A DNA stretch of 9,210 nucleotides from Pseudomonadota bacterium (lineage in GTDB: Bacteria > Pseudomonadota > Gammaproteobacteria > Steroidobacterales > Steroidobacteraceae), in contig JAEZCN010000122.1 of assembly GCA_023433515.1 (NCBI GenBank), forward strand, positions 1 to 9,210. Reading direction: 5' to 3'. The first letter of the stretch is position 1; each line of letters begins with the position of its first letter. The translations under genes were made by a program, and so were the position numbers. Below the pieces are notes generated by a model. The model was given only the letters and a program-made list of their open reading frames with translations, did not search any database and had not been told where the DNA came from. This document shows positions 1 through 5,690 of the stretch, in pieces.

Positions 1-698
1 CCAACAACGGGCTCATCCTGGTCACCGGCAAGACGGGCTCGGGCAAGTCGACGACGCTCGCGGCGATGATCGACGACATCAACTCGCGCGTGAAAGGACA
101 CATCCTCACCATCGAGGATCCGATCGAGTTCGTCCATCGCCGCAAGAACTGCCTGATCAGCCAGCGCGAGGTCGGCGTGCATACCAAGGGGTTCGCCGCG
201 GCCCTGCAATCCGGTTTGCGCGAGGATCCCGACGTCGTGCTGGTCGGCGAGTTGCGCGACTACGAGACGATCAGCATTGCCGTCACCGCCGCCGAGATGG
301 GCATCCTCGTGATGGGCACACTGCATACGAACGGCGCGGCGCAGACCGTCGACCGCATGGTCAACGTCTTCCCGGCCGACAAACAAAGTCACGTGCGCAC
401 GATGCTCTCGACCTCGCTGCGCGGCGTGGTCTCTCAGCAGCTGCTGCAGAAGGCGGACAAGAGCGGCCGCGTCGCGGCTCTCGAGATCCTGGTGAACACG
501 CCCGCGGTCTCGAACCTGATCCGCCAGGGAAAGCTCGACCAGCTCGAGACCACCATGCAGTCGGGCAGCCAGTTCGGCATGCGTACGATGGACGCCGCGA
601 TCGAAGCGCTGCTCAACCAGCGCATCGTGACGGGCAAAGAGGCCTACAAGAAGGGCATCAACAAGGCCAAGTTCGAGCCTTTCAAGGATCAGGGCTAA
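1..698 (+). CDS. PilT-family type IV pilus retraction ATPase, C-terminal part (5' end cut by window)
   Basis: This is a hexameric secretion-superfamily ATPase that would disassemble the type IV pilus at the inner-membrane base. The reading frame is open from the window edge (first full codon at base 3), so the start and roughly the first 130 residues, the PAS-like domain, lie outside. Visible in order are the Walker A loop GKTGSGKST (bases 27-53), the Asp-box stretch HILTIEDPIEFVH, the Walker B region DVVLVGELRD (about 231-260), the His box GTLHTN (about 315-332) and an AVSNLIRQGK segment. The last matches the AIRNLIRE motif that PilT needs for retraction and PilU lacks, so PilT fits better than PilU. 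Two details differ from the Pseudomonas PilT I remember: Lys replaces the usual Pro in GPTGSGKS, and the tail ends in a KAKFEPFKDQG extension. It may be a PilT paralogue rather than the main PilT. No other pilus gene is visible. Family membership is certain; the exact paralogue is not. Confidence 0.93.
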   Translation, partial: NNGLILVTGKTGSGKSTTLAAMIDDINSRVKGHILTIEDPIEFVHRRKNCLISQREVGVHTKGFAAALQSGLREDPDVVLVGELRDYETISIAVTAAEMGILVMGTLHTNGAAQTVDRMVNVFPADKQSHVRTMLSTSLRGVVSQQLLQKADKSGRVAALEILVNTPAVSNLIRQGKLDQLETTMQSGSQFGMRTMDAAIEALLNQRIVTGKEAYKKGINKAKFEPFKDQG

Positions 699-700
699 GA

Positions 701-729
701 GGCCCGCCGGCCGCTTATACTTGCGGGCC
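701..729. other. Inverted repeat between pilT-like gene and metG
   Basis: A perfect 7-base inverted repeat, GGCCCGC (701-707) and GCGGGCC (723-729), encloses a 15-base loop and starts two bases after the stop of the pilT-like gene. There is no T-run after the second arm (CAAAACC follows), so it is a poor intrinsic terminator. It could still be a 3'-end stabilising hairpin or a weak terminator. The loop contains a TATACT hexamer. Confidence 0.4.
716..721 (+). promoter_or_regulatory. Possible -10 box for metG
   Basis: TATACT matches five of six bases of the sigma-70 -10 consensus in otherwise GC-rich DNA, about 60 bases before the metG start. I find no convincing -35 hexamer 16-18 bases upstream; the bases there are the end of the pilT-like gene. 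Transcription would begin near 728 and leave a leader of about 50 bases. This is weak evidence for a metG promoter. Confidence 0.3.
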
Positions 730-753
730 CAAAACCGACCCGGACTCGATCAA

Positions 754-771
754 GCGCGGCTTCGGCTGCGC
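754..771 (+). promoter_or_regulatory. C(UUCG)G tetraloop hairpin at the metG ribosome entry site
   Basis: GCGCGGC (754-760) pairs with GCTGCGC (765-771) in a 7-base-pair stem with one G-U pair, closed by the very stable C(UUCG)G tetraloop. It ends 8 bases before the metG ATG, where a Shine-Dalgarno sequence would normally lie, and none is seen there. That the hairpin affects translation initiation is an inference. Such tetraloops are also common by chance in GC-rich genomes. Confidence 0.45.
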
Positions 772-779
772 GGCTTACT

Positions 780-2831
780 ATGACCCGCAAGATCCTCGTC
801 ACGAGCGCGCTGCCGTACGCCAACGGCTCGCTGCACCTCGGCCACATCATCGAAGCCGTCCAGACGGACATCTGGGTGCGGTTCCAGCGCATGCTGGGCA
901 ACGACTGCATCTACGTCTGCGCCGAGGATTCGCACGGCACGCCGGTGATGATCAAGGCGCAGTCCGAAGGCATCACGCCCGAGCAGCTCATCACACGCAT
1001 GGCGTCCGAACACGTCGCCGACTACCAGGGGTTCCTGATCGGCCACGATCATTTCCATTCCACGCACTCGGCCGAGAACCAGGCGATCACGGCCGACCTG
1101 TATCTCAAGCTCAAGGCGGCGGGACACATCACGACGCGCAGCGTGCGCCAGGCCTACGACGCGAAGGCCGGCATGTTCCTGCCGGACCGGTACGTGAAGG
1201 GTGAATGCCCGGTCTGCCACACGGCGGACCAGTACGGTGACTCCTGCGAGAACTGCGGCACCACGTACACGCCCGACAAGCTCATCAATCCGTATTCGAC
1301 GATCTCGAAGACCACGCCGGTGTGGCGCGAGTCCGAGCATTACTTCTTCAAGCTCGGAGATTTCGAGAAGGTGCTGCGCGAGTGGCTGGAGGGCGGCGGC
1401 GCACGCCAGGCGGAAGTGCGCGCCAAGCTCGACGAGTGGTTCACCGCGGGTCTGCAGGACTGGGACATCTCGCGCGACGCGCCCTACTTCGGCTTCGAGA
1501 TTCCGGGCGCGCCCGGCAAGTATTTCTACGTGTGGTTCGACGCGCCGATCGGTTATCTCGGCAGCTTCAAGGCGCTGTGCGACAAACGCGGACTGAACTA
1601 CGACGAGTATCTGAAGGCCGACAGCAGCACCGAGCTGTATCACTTCATCGGCAAGGACATCAGCTACTTCCACAACCTGTTCTGGCCGGCCGTGCTGCAC
1701 GGCTCGGGTTGCCGCAAGCCGACCGCGGTGTTCGTGCACGGCTTCCTGACCGTCAACGGCGTGAAGATGTCGAAGACGCGCGGCACGTTCATCACGGCCA
1801 GCAAGTACCTCTCGCTGCTGCCGCCGGAGCCGCTGCGCTTCTACTTCGCGAGCAAACTCAACGCGGCGGTCGAGGACATCGACCTGTCGCTCGACGACTT
1901 CGTCGCGCGCGTGAACTCCGACATCGTCGGCAAACTCGTGAACATCGCGAGCCGCTGCGCGGGCTTCGTCCAGCGCGGCGGTGGCCGGCTCGCGGCCGAA
2001 CTACCCGATCCGCGGCTCTACGAGGAGTTCGCGGCGTTGCGCGGCACGATCGCCGATCTCTACGACGGCCGCGATTACTCCGCGGCGCTGCGCGGCATCA
2101 TGGGCCTCGCCGATCGCGCCAACCAGTACGTGGATTCGAACAAGCCCTGGGCGCTCGCCAAGGATCCGGCGAAGGCCGCCGAGGTCCTCGCCGTCTGCAC
2201 GCAGGGCATCAACCTGTTCCGGGTACTGATGAGTTATCTCGCGCCGGTGCTGCCGCAGATGGCCGAGAAGGCGGGCAGGTTCCTGCGTATCTCGTTCGCG
2301 GATTGGAGCTCGGTCGCAACGCCGCTGTTCGATCACCCGATCGAGCCCTACGAACCGCTGGCCGTGCGGCTCGATCCGAAGGTGGTCGCGCAGCTCGTCG
2401 AAGCGCCTGCTCCTGCCGAGAAGCCCGCCGACAAGCCCGCGAAACAGGCGAAGAAGAAGGAAGCCGCCGTCAACGATTCCGTCACGTCCGCCGCCACCGA
2501 CGGTCTCGTGAAGATCGACGACTTCGCGAAGCTCGACCTGCGCGTCGCGAAGGTGCTCGACGCGAAACACGTCGACGGCTCGGACAAACTACTGCAGCTC
2601 ACCCTCGATCTCGGTGCCGAGCAGCGCAACGTGTTCTCGGGAATCCGTTCCGCCTATGACCCGGCGAAACTCATCGGCCGCCAGGTCGTCATGATCGCCA
2701 ACCTCGAGCCGCGCAAGATGCGCTTCGGCGTGTCGCAGGGCATGGTCCTGTGCGCGAGCGCCGATGACGGACCGGAAGTGTTCCTGCTCTCGCCCGACAG
2801 CGGCGCGACGCCGGGCATGAAGGTCACGTAG
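780..2831 (+). CDS. metG: Methionine--tRNA ligase (MetRS) with C-terminal tRNA-binding domain
   Basis: This cytoplasmic class I aminoacyl-tRNA synthetase activates methionine with ATP and charges initiator and elongator tRNA-Met. The 683-residue product is close to the 677 of E. coli MetG. The class I signature HLGH is at residues 19-22, inside ALPYANGSLHLGH. A zinc knuckle has C143, C146, C156 and C159, and the KMSK loop is at 329-332. The anticodon-binding helical domain follows, with NKPWALAK and the conserved Trp at 457. An Ala/Pro/Lys-rich linker (about 541-570) leads to a Trbp111-like OB-fold tRNA-binding domain (about 576-683) that supports dimer formation in this family. The start is fixed by the motif near the N-terminus, but no Shine-Dalgarno sequence precedes it; a UUCG hairpin sits there instead. 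pyrD begins 13 or 37 bases downstream, depending on its start, so co-transcription is likely. Confidence 0.98.
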   Translation: MTRKILVTSALPYANGSLHLGHIIEAVQTDIWVRFQRMLGNDCIYVCAEDSHGTPVMIKAQSEGITPEQLITRMASEHVADYQGFLIGHDHFHSTHSAENQAITADLYLKLKAAGHITTRSVRQAYDAKAGMFLPDRYVKGECPVCHTADQYGDSCENCGTTYTPDKLINPYSTISKTTPVWRESEHYFFKLGDFEKVLREWLEGGGARQAEVRAKLDEWFTAGLQDWDISRDAPYFGFEIPGAPGKYFYVWFDAPIGYLGSFKALCDKRGLNYDEYLKADSSTELYHFIGKDISYFHNLFWPAVLHGSGCRKPTAVFVHGFLTVNGVKMSKTRGTFITASKYLSLLPPEPLRFYFASKLNAAVEDIDLSLDDFVARVNSDIVGKLVNIASRCAGFVQRGGGRLAAELPDPRLYEEFAALRGTIADLYDGRDYSAALRGIMGLADRANQYVDSNKPWALAKDPAKAAEVLAVCTQGINLFRVLMSYLAPVLPQMAEKAGRFLRISFADWSSVATPLFDHPIEPYEPLAVRLDPKVVAQLVEAPAPAEKPADKPAKQAKKKEAAVNDSVTSAATDGLVKIDDFAKLDLRVAKVLDAKHVDGSDKLLQLTLDLGAEQRNVFSGIRSAYDPAKLIGRQVVMIANLEPRKMRFGVSQGMVLCASADDGPEVFLLSPDSGATPGMKVT

Positions 2832-2868
2832 CAGGCACCGACAGATGCGCACGCAGGGCGCAGCCGCC

Positions 2869-3894
2869 ATGTTCGCGCGCGCCGCGCTCCCCGTCTTGCA
2901 GGGGCTCGAGCCGGAATTCGCCCATCGGCTTGCACTCGGGGGCTTGCGGCTCGTGCGCCCGGCGTGGCGCACGCCGTCCGTACCCGCGACGCTTGCCGTC
3001 GACGTGCTCGGACTGCGTTTCGCGCATCCGCTCGGACTCGCCGCCGGCTTCGACAAGAACGGCGACTACCTGGATGCGCTCGGCGCCCTGGGATTCAGCC
3101 ACATCGAGATCGGCACGGTGACGCCGCGGGCGCAGCCCGGCAATCCGCGCCCGCGCCTGTTCCGGTTGCGGCGCGCGGGAGCGCTGGTCAATCGCATGGG
3201 CTTCAACAATCGCGGCGCCGCGTACGTCGCGGACAGGTTGCGCGGCAGCGGTTACACCGGCGTGCGCGGCGTGAGCATCGGCAAGAACGCGGACACACCG
3301 CTGGAGCGCGCGTCGGACGACTATCTCGAGTCATTCCGCGCATTGTTCCCGCACGCGGACTACTTCGCTCTGAACGTCTCCTCGCCCAATACGCCGCGGT
3401 TGCGCGAGCTTCAGGCGGGCGATGCGCTCGCGGCCATCGTCGGCGCGCTCCAGGCCGAGCGCGAACGCCTGGCGGCGACGCACGGCCGCCGGCCGCCGTT
3501 ACTCGTCAAGGTCGCGCCCGATCTCGCGCCGGCGGAAATCGCCCTGTTGTGCGCGCAGATCCGCACGCTGGGGCTGGATGGCGTGATCGCGGGCAACACC
3601 ACCGTCCATCTCGAGGACGTCGACGGGGTCCTGCCGATCCACCAGGGTGGCGGCCTGAGCGGACGGCCGCTGCATGCCCGCGCGCTGTCGCTGGTACGCG
3701 CGCTGCGCGCCGGGCTCGGCGCGGCGTTTCCAATCGTGGGCGTCGGCGGCATCATGGACGCGAGTTCCGCACGCGCGATGCTCCAGGCGGGCGCGAACCT
3801 GCTGCAGATATATACCGGCTTCGTATACCGCGGACCCATGTTGCTGAGCGAAATCCTCGAATCGTTGCCCGCGTCGGCGGGAGTTCGCGCGTGA
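2869..3894 (+). CDS. pyrD: Dihydroorotate dehydrogenase (quinone), class 2
   Basis: This FMN enzyme of pyrimidine synthesis oxidises dihydroorotate to orotate at the inner membrane and passes electrons to the quinone pool. With this start it has 341 residues, against 336 in E. coli. The N-terminal amphipathic helix region, which binds membrane and quinone and defines class 2, is present (about residues 1-35). Key segments are GLAAGFDKNG (56-65), EIGTVTPRAQPGN (80-92), NRMGFNN (108-114), NVSSPNTP (169-176, with S172 at the class-2 catalytic serine), GNTT (242-245), GGLSGRPL (261-268), VGVGGI (290-295) and IYTGF (314-318). I prefer the ATG at 2869 because the first 16 residues then align without gaps to E. 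coli PyrD and an AGGG lies 10 bases upstream. An in-frame ATG at 2845 would add eight residues. The stop overlaps the next start in GTGA. Confidence 0.97.
   Translation: MFARAALPVLQGLEPEFAHRLALGGLRLVRPAWRTPSVPATLAVDVLGLRFAHPLGLAAGFDKNGDYLDALGALGFSHIEIGTVTPRAQPGNPRPRLFRLRRAGALVNRMGFNNRGAAYVADRLRGSGYTGVRGVSIGKNADTPLERASDDYLESFRALFPHADYFALNVSSPNTPRLRELQAGDALAAIVGALQAERERLAATHGRRPPLLVKVAPDLAPAEIALLCAQIRTLGLDGVIAGNTTVHLEDVDGVLPIHQGGGLSGRPLHARALSLVRALRAGLGAAFPIVGVGGIMDASSARAMLQAGANLLQIYTGFVYRGPMLLSEILESLPASAGVRA
3879..3883 (+). promoter_or_regulatory. Ribosome binding site for rnfB-like gene
   Basis: GGGAG lies 7 bases before the GTG at 3891, inside the end of pyrD. It supports this GTG as the start, although the frame stays open far upstream through pyrD. 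Confidence 0.65.
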
Positions 3895-4457
3895 CTCCCG
3901 AACTCTCGGCGGCCGACATCGACGGCCTGTTGCCGCAGACGCAGTGCACGCGTTGCGGCTACGAGGGCTGCCTGCCCTACGCGCGCGCGGTAGTTAGCGG
4001 CGAAGCGGACATCAACCAGTGTCCGCCGGGCGGCGCGCAGACCATCGGCAAGCTCGCGGCGCTGATCGGCAGACCACCGAAGCCACTGAATCCCGCGAAC
4101 GGCGTCGAAGCTCCGCCCACGGTCGCTTTCATCGACGAGGAGCGCTGCATCGGCTGCGCGAAGTGTCTGCCGCCCTGCCCGGTCGATGCCATCGTCGGCG
4201 CGCGGCGGCGCATGCACACGGTGCTGGCCGGGATCTGCACGGGCTGCGAACTGTGCGTCGCGCCCTGCCCGGTCGATTGCATCTCGATGGTCCCGCGCGC
4301 GTCGGTCGCCGACATCGCCGCGCAATTGCCGCCGCCGGACGAATCGCGTGCGCGATACGCGGCGCGCAACGAGCGCATCGCGCGCCGCGCGGCCGAGAAG
4401 AGCGCGCGGCTCGCGGCCATGAAGAGCGCCGCACGTCTCCCCACGGGAAACCCATGA
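3891..4457 (+). CDS. rnfB: RnfB/RsxB-like Fe-S electron-transfer protein, soluble, without membrane anchor
   Basis: In the Rnf/Rsx complex, RnfB is the multi-cluster subunit that relays electrons at the cytoplasmic face of the membrane. This 188-residue protein has the typical domain order. A four-Cys [4Fe-4S] domain (C19, C22, C27, C44; pattern CTRCGYEGC then CPPGG) is followed by a two-cluster ferredoxin domain (C86-C89-C92-C96 and C116-C119-C122-C126, each ending CP). The N-terminal hydrophobic helix of E. coli RsxB is absent; only about 18 residues precede the first Cys. The C-terminus (about 150-182) is an Arg/Ala-rich, probably helical tail. Start: GTG overlapping the pyrD stop (GTGA), with GGGAG 7 bases before. 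The end overlaps nth (ATGA). No rnfA, C, D, G or E is visible, so this is an orphan copy that probably acts as a soluble ferredoxin-like carrier. Its partner is unknown. Confidence 0.92.
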   Translation: MTPELSAADIDGLLPQTQCTRCGYEGCLPYARAVVSGEADINQCPPGGAQTIGKLAALIGRPPKPLNPANGVEAPPTVAFIDEERCIGCAKCLPPCPVDAIVGARRRMHTVLAGICTGCELCVAPCPVDCISMVPRASVADIAAQLPPPDESRARYAARNERIARRAAEKSARLAAMKSAARLPTGNP

Positions 4458-5116
4458 ACGCCGCCAAGCGCCGCGCGATCTTCGAGAAATTCCGCGCGGC
4501 CGATCCTCGCCCGACCACTGAACTCGAATACCGGACGCCGTTCGAACTGCTCGTGGCCGTGATCCTTTCAGCGCAGGCCACGGACAAGAGCGTGAATGCG
4601 GTAACCCGTAAGTTATTCCCTGTGGCGCGCACGCCCCGCGCGATCGCGGACCTCGGCGTCGAAAAATTGTCGAATTACATCCGCACGATCGGCCTCTGGA
4701 AAGCCAAGGCGACGAACGTCGTGGCCACGGCGTCGGCGATTGCAGACGAACACGGGGGCGAAGTGCCGCGCGCGCGTGAAGCGCTCGAAGCATTGCCGGG
4801 AGTAGGACGCAAAACTGCGAACGTCGTCCTGAACACGATTTTCGGAGAACCCACAATCGCGGTCGACACACACATCTTCCGCGTCGCCAATCGGACGAGG
4901 ATCGCGCCGGGGAAAACGCCGCGAGACGTGGAGGATGCGTTGACGAAACTGATACCCGGGGAATTCGCGCATGACGCTCATCACTGGCTCCTCCTGCACG
5001 GGAGGTACGTATGCAAGGCGCTGAAGCCCGCTTGCGCCGCGTGCCTCATAAACGAGCTGTGCGAGTACGCCCCCCGACGCCGGATTATCGCAGCCGCATC
5101 CAGGAGCACTGGATGA
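4454..5116 (+). CDS. nth: Endonuclease III (DNA glycosylase/AP lyase)
   Basis: This base-excision repair enzyme removes oxidised pyrimidines such as thymine glycol and cleaves the resulting abasic site. The 220-residue protein aligns without gaps to E. coli Nth (211) at the functional sites I remember. The helix-hairpin-helix is LPGVGRKTA (114-122), with catalytic Lys120 and catalytic Asp138 (in VDTHIFRV), and the [4Fe-4S] ligands are C187, C194, C197 and C203. LSAQATDKSVN (38-48) is also typical. A nine-residue basic tail extends beyond the E. coli length. The ATG overlaps the rnfB-like stop (ATGA), with a weak GGGA 5 bases upstream. The frame is open further upstream only as a shadow of rnfB. 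Nth commonly ends rnf/rsx operons, which explains its partner here. Confidence 0.97.
   Translation: MNAAKRRAIFEKFRAADPRPTTELEYRTPFELLVAVILSAQATDKSVNAVTRKLFPVARTPRAIADLGVEKLSNYIRTIGLWKAKATNVVATASAIADEHGGEVPRAREALEALPGVGRKTANVVLNTIFGEPTIAVDTHIFRVANRTRIAPGKTPRDVEDALTKLIPGEFAHDAHHWLLLHGRYVCKALKPACAACLINELCEYAPRRRIIAAASRSTG
5102..5106 (+). promoter_or_regulatory. Ribosome binding site for the DUF1841 gene
   Basis: AGGAG lies six bases before the ATG at 5113, inside the end of nth. It is the strongest Shine-Dalgarno sequence in this cluster and fixes the start at 5113 rather than the in-frame ATG at 5011 within nth. Confidence 0.8.
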
Positions 5117-5538
5117 TCTACGAGGGCACGTCACGCGACCAGCTGCGCGAGATGTACCGCGCGGCCTGGCGCAAGTTCAAGAAAGAACAGCCGCTCTCGG
5201 CGCTCGAGAAGCAGCTCGTCGCGGTCATCTCCGAACATCCCGAGTACCACGTTATCGTGGAATCCGCGGCCGCCGACCTCGCTAACTACTCACCGCGCGG
5301 CGGCCAGCTCAATCCCTGGCTGCACATGGGACTGCACCTCGCCATCCGCGAGCAGGTGGCCACCAACCGGCCTCACGGCATCACCGGACTTCACGCCAGA
5401 CTCGCGGCGCGCGCGGGCGATGCGCACGAGGCCGAACATCGCATGCTCGAGGTGCTGGCCGAGGCGCTGTGGGAAGCGCAGCGCGCGGGCAAGTCACCCG
5501 ACGAAAACGCCTACCTCGAACGCCTGAAGACGCTCTAG
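5113..5538 (+). CDS. DUF1841 family protein, function unknown
   Basis: I recognise this 141-residue protein as DUF1841, a small proteobacterial family with no function known to me. Signs are SRDQLREMYRAAW near the N-terminus, PLSALEKQLVAVISEHPEYH, LNPWLHMGLHLAIREQ, GDAHEAEH and EALWEAQRAG near the C-terminus. It looks soluble and mostly helical, with no signal peptide or membrane helix. It contains three HxxxH pairs (H42/H46, H71/H75, H105/H109), and acidic residues lie next to two of them. This resembles metal-ligand spacing on helices, but metal binding is my inference. The start overlaps the nth stop (ATGA) and has AGGAG upstream, so it should be made together with nth. A GC-rich hairpin follows the stop, making this the last gene of the cluster. 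Confidence 0.88.
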   Translation: MIYEGTSRDQLREMYRAAWRKFKKEQPLSALEKQLVAVISEHPEYHVIVESAAADLANYSPRGGQLNPWLHMGLHLAIREQVATNRPHGITGLHARLAARAGDAHEAEHRMLEVLAEALWEAQRAGKSPDENAYLERLKTL

Positions 5539-5541
5539 GCG

Positions 5542-5573
5542 ATTCGCCCCGGACACGCGCCGGGGCGGATTCT
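5542..5573 (+). terminator. Probable intrinsic terminator after the DUF1841 gene
   Basis: CGCCCCGG (5545-5552) and CCGGGGCG (5560-5567) form a perfect 8-base-pair stem around a 7-base loop. The stem extends by three weaker pairs (5542-5544 with 5568-5570). Only a short T-containing stretch (ATTCTGT) follows, so the U-tract is weak, but the position 3 bases after the stop codon fits an operon end. Confidence 0.65.
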
Positions 5574-5676
5574 GTGAACCAGTACCCACCTCGGAGAGCG
5601 GTCGAACAGGCCGGCTCGGGGGCCGGACTACACTCCAAGGAAGTTACGCCGGGGCCAGCTTGCGTCCGGCGCAATC

Positions 5677-5682
5677 GAGAGG
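5677..5682 (+). promoter_or_regulatory. Ribosome binding site for the two-helix membrane protein
   Basis: GAGAGG lies 8 bases before the ATG at 5691 and selects it over upstream in-frame codons, which run through the terminator and into the DUF1841 gene. The rest of the 152-base gap (5539-5690) holds the terminator and a small CCGGC/GCCGG hairpin (5611-5626). I find no convincing promoter there. Confidence 0.6.
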
Positions 5683-5690
5683 TTCAAGGG

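Noticed and set aside
750..1739. A 329-residue open frame on the minus strand opposite metG
   Set aside because: It is rich in Arg, Val, Ala and Leu without recognisable motifs and lies wholly antisense to the well-supported MetRS gene. Long antisense frames are expected in GC-rich DNA.
1322..2659. A 445-residue plus-strand frame inside metG
   Set aside because: It is Arg-rich throughout and fully inside metG in another frame, with no motif.
2964..3890. Upstream extension of the rnfB frame through pyrD
   Set aside because: The frame is open but encodes Arg-rich nonsense overlapping pyrD. Homology to RnfB begins only after the GTG at 3891, which has GGGAG upstream.
4019..4453. Upstream extension of the nth frame through rnfB
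   Set aside because: Nth aligns residue for residue with E. coli from the ATG at 4454, so the upstream part is a shadow of rnfB.
3411..4871. A 486-residue minus-strand open frame opposite pyrD, rnfB and nth
   Set aside because: It spans three clear plus-strand genes, has an Arg-rich composition typical of frame shadows and no domain I can recognise.
5011..5112. Earlier ATG for the DUF1841 gene inside nth
   Set aside because: The extra residues are basic and unlike the family, and the strong AGGAG points to 5113.
5611..5634. Small CCGGC/GCCGG hairpin and a TACACT hexamer upstream of the membrane-protein gene as a promoter
   Set aside because: The stem is only five pairs, TACACT matches four of six -10 bases, and no -35 box is found at proper spacing, so it is too weak to call.
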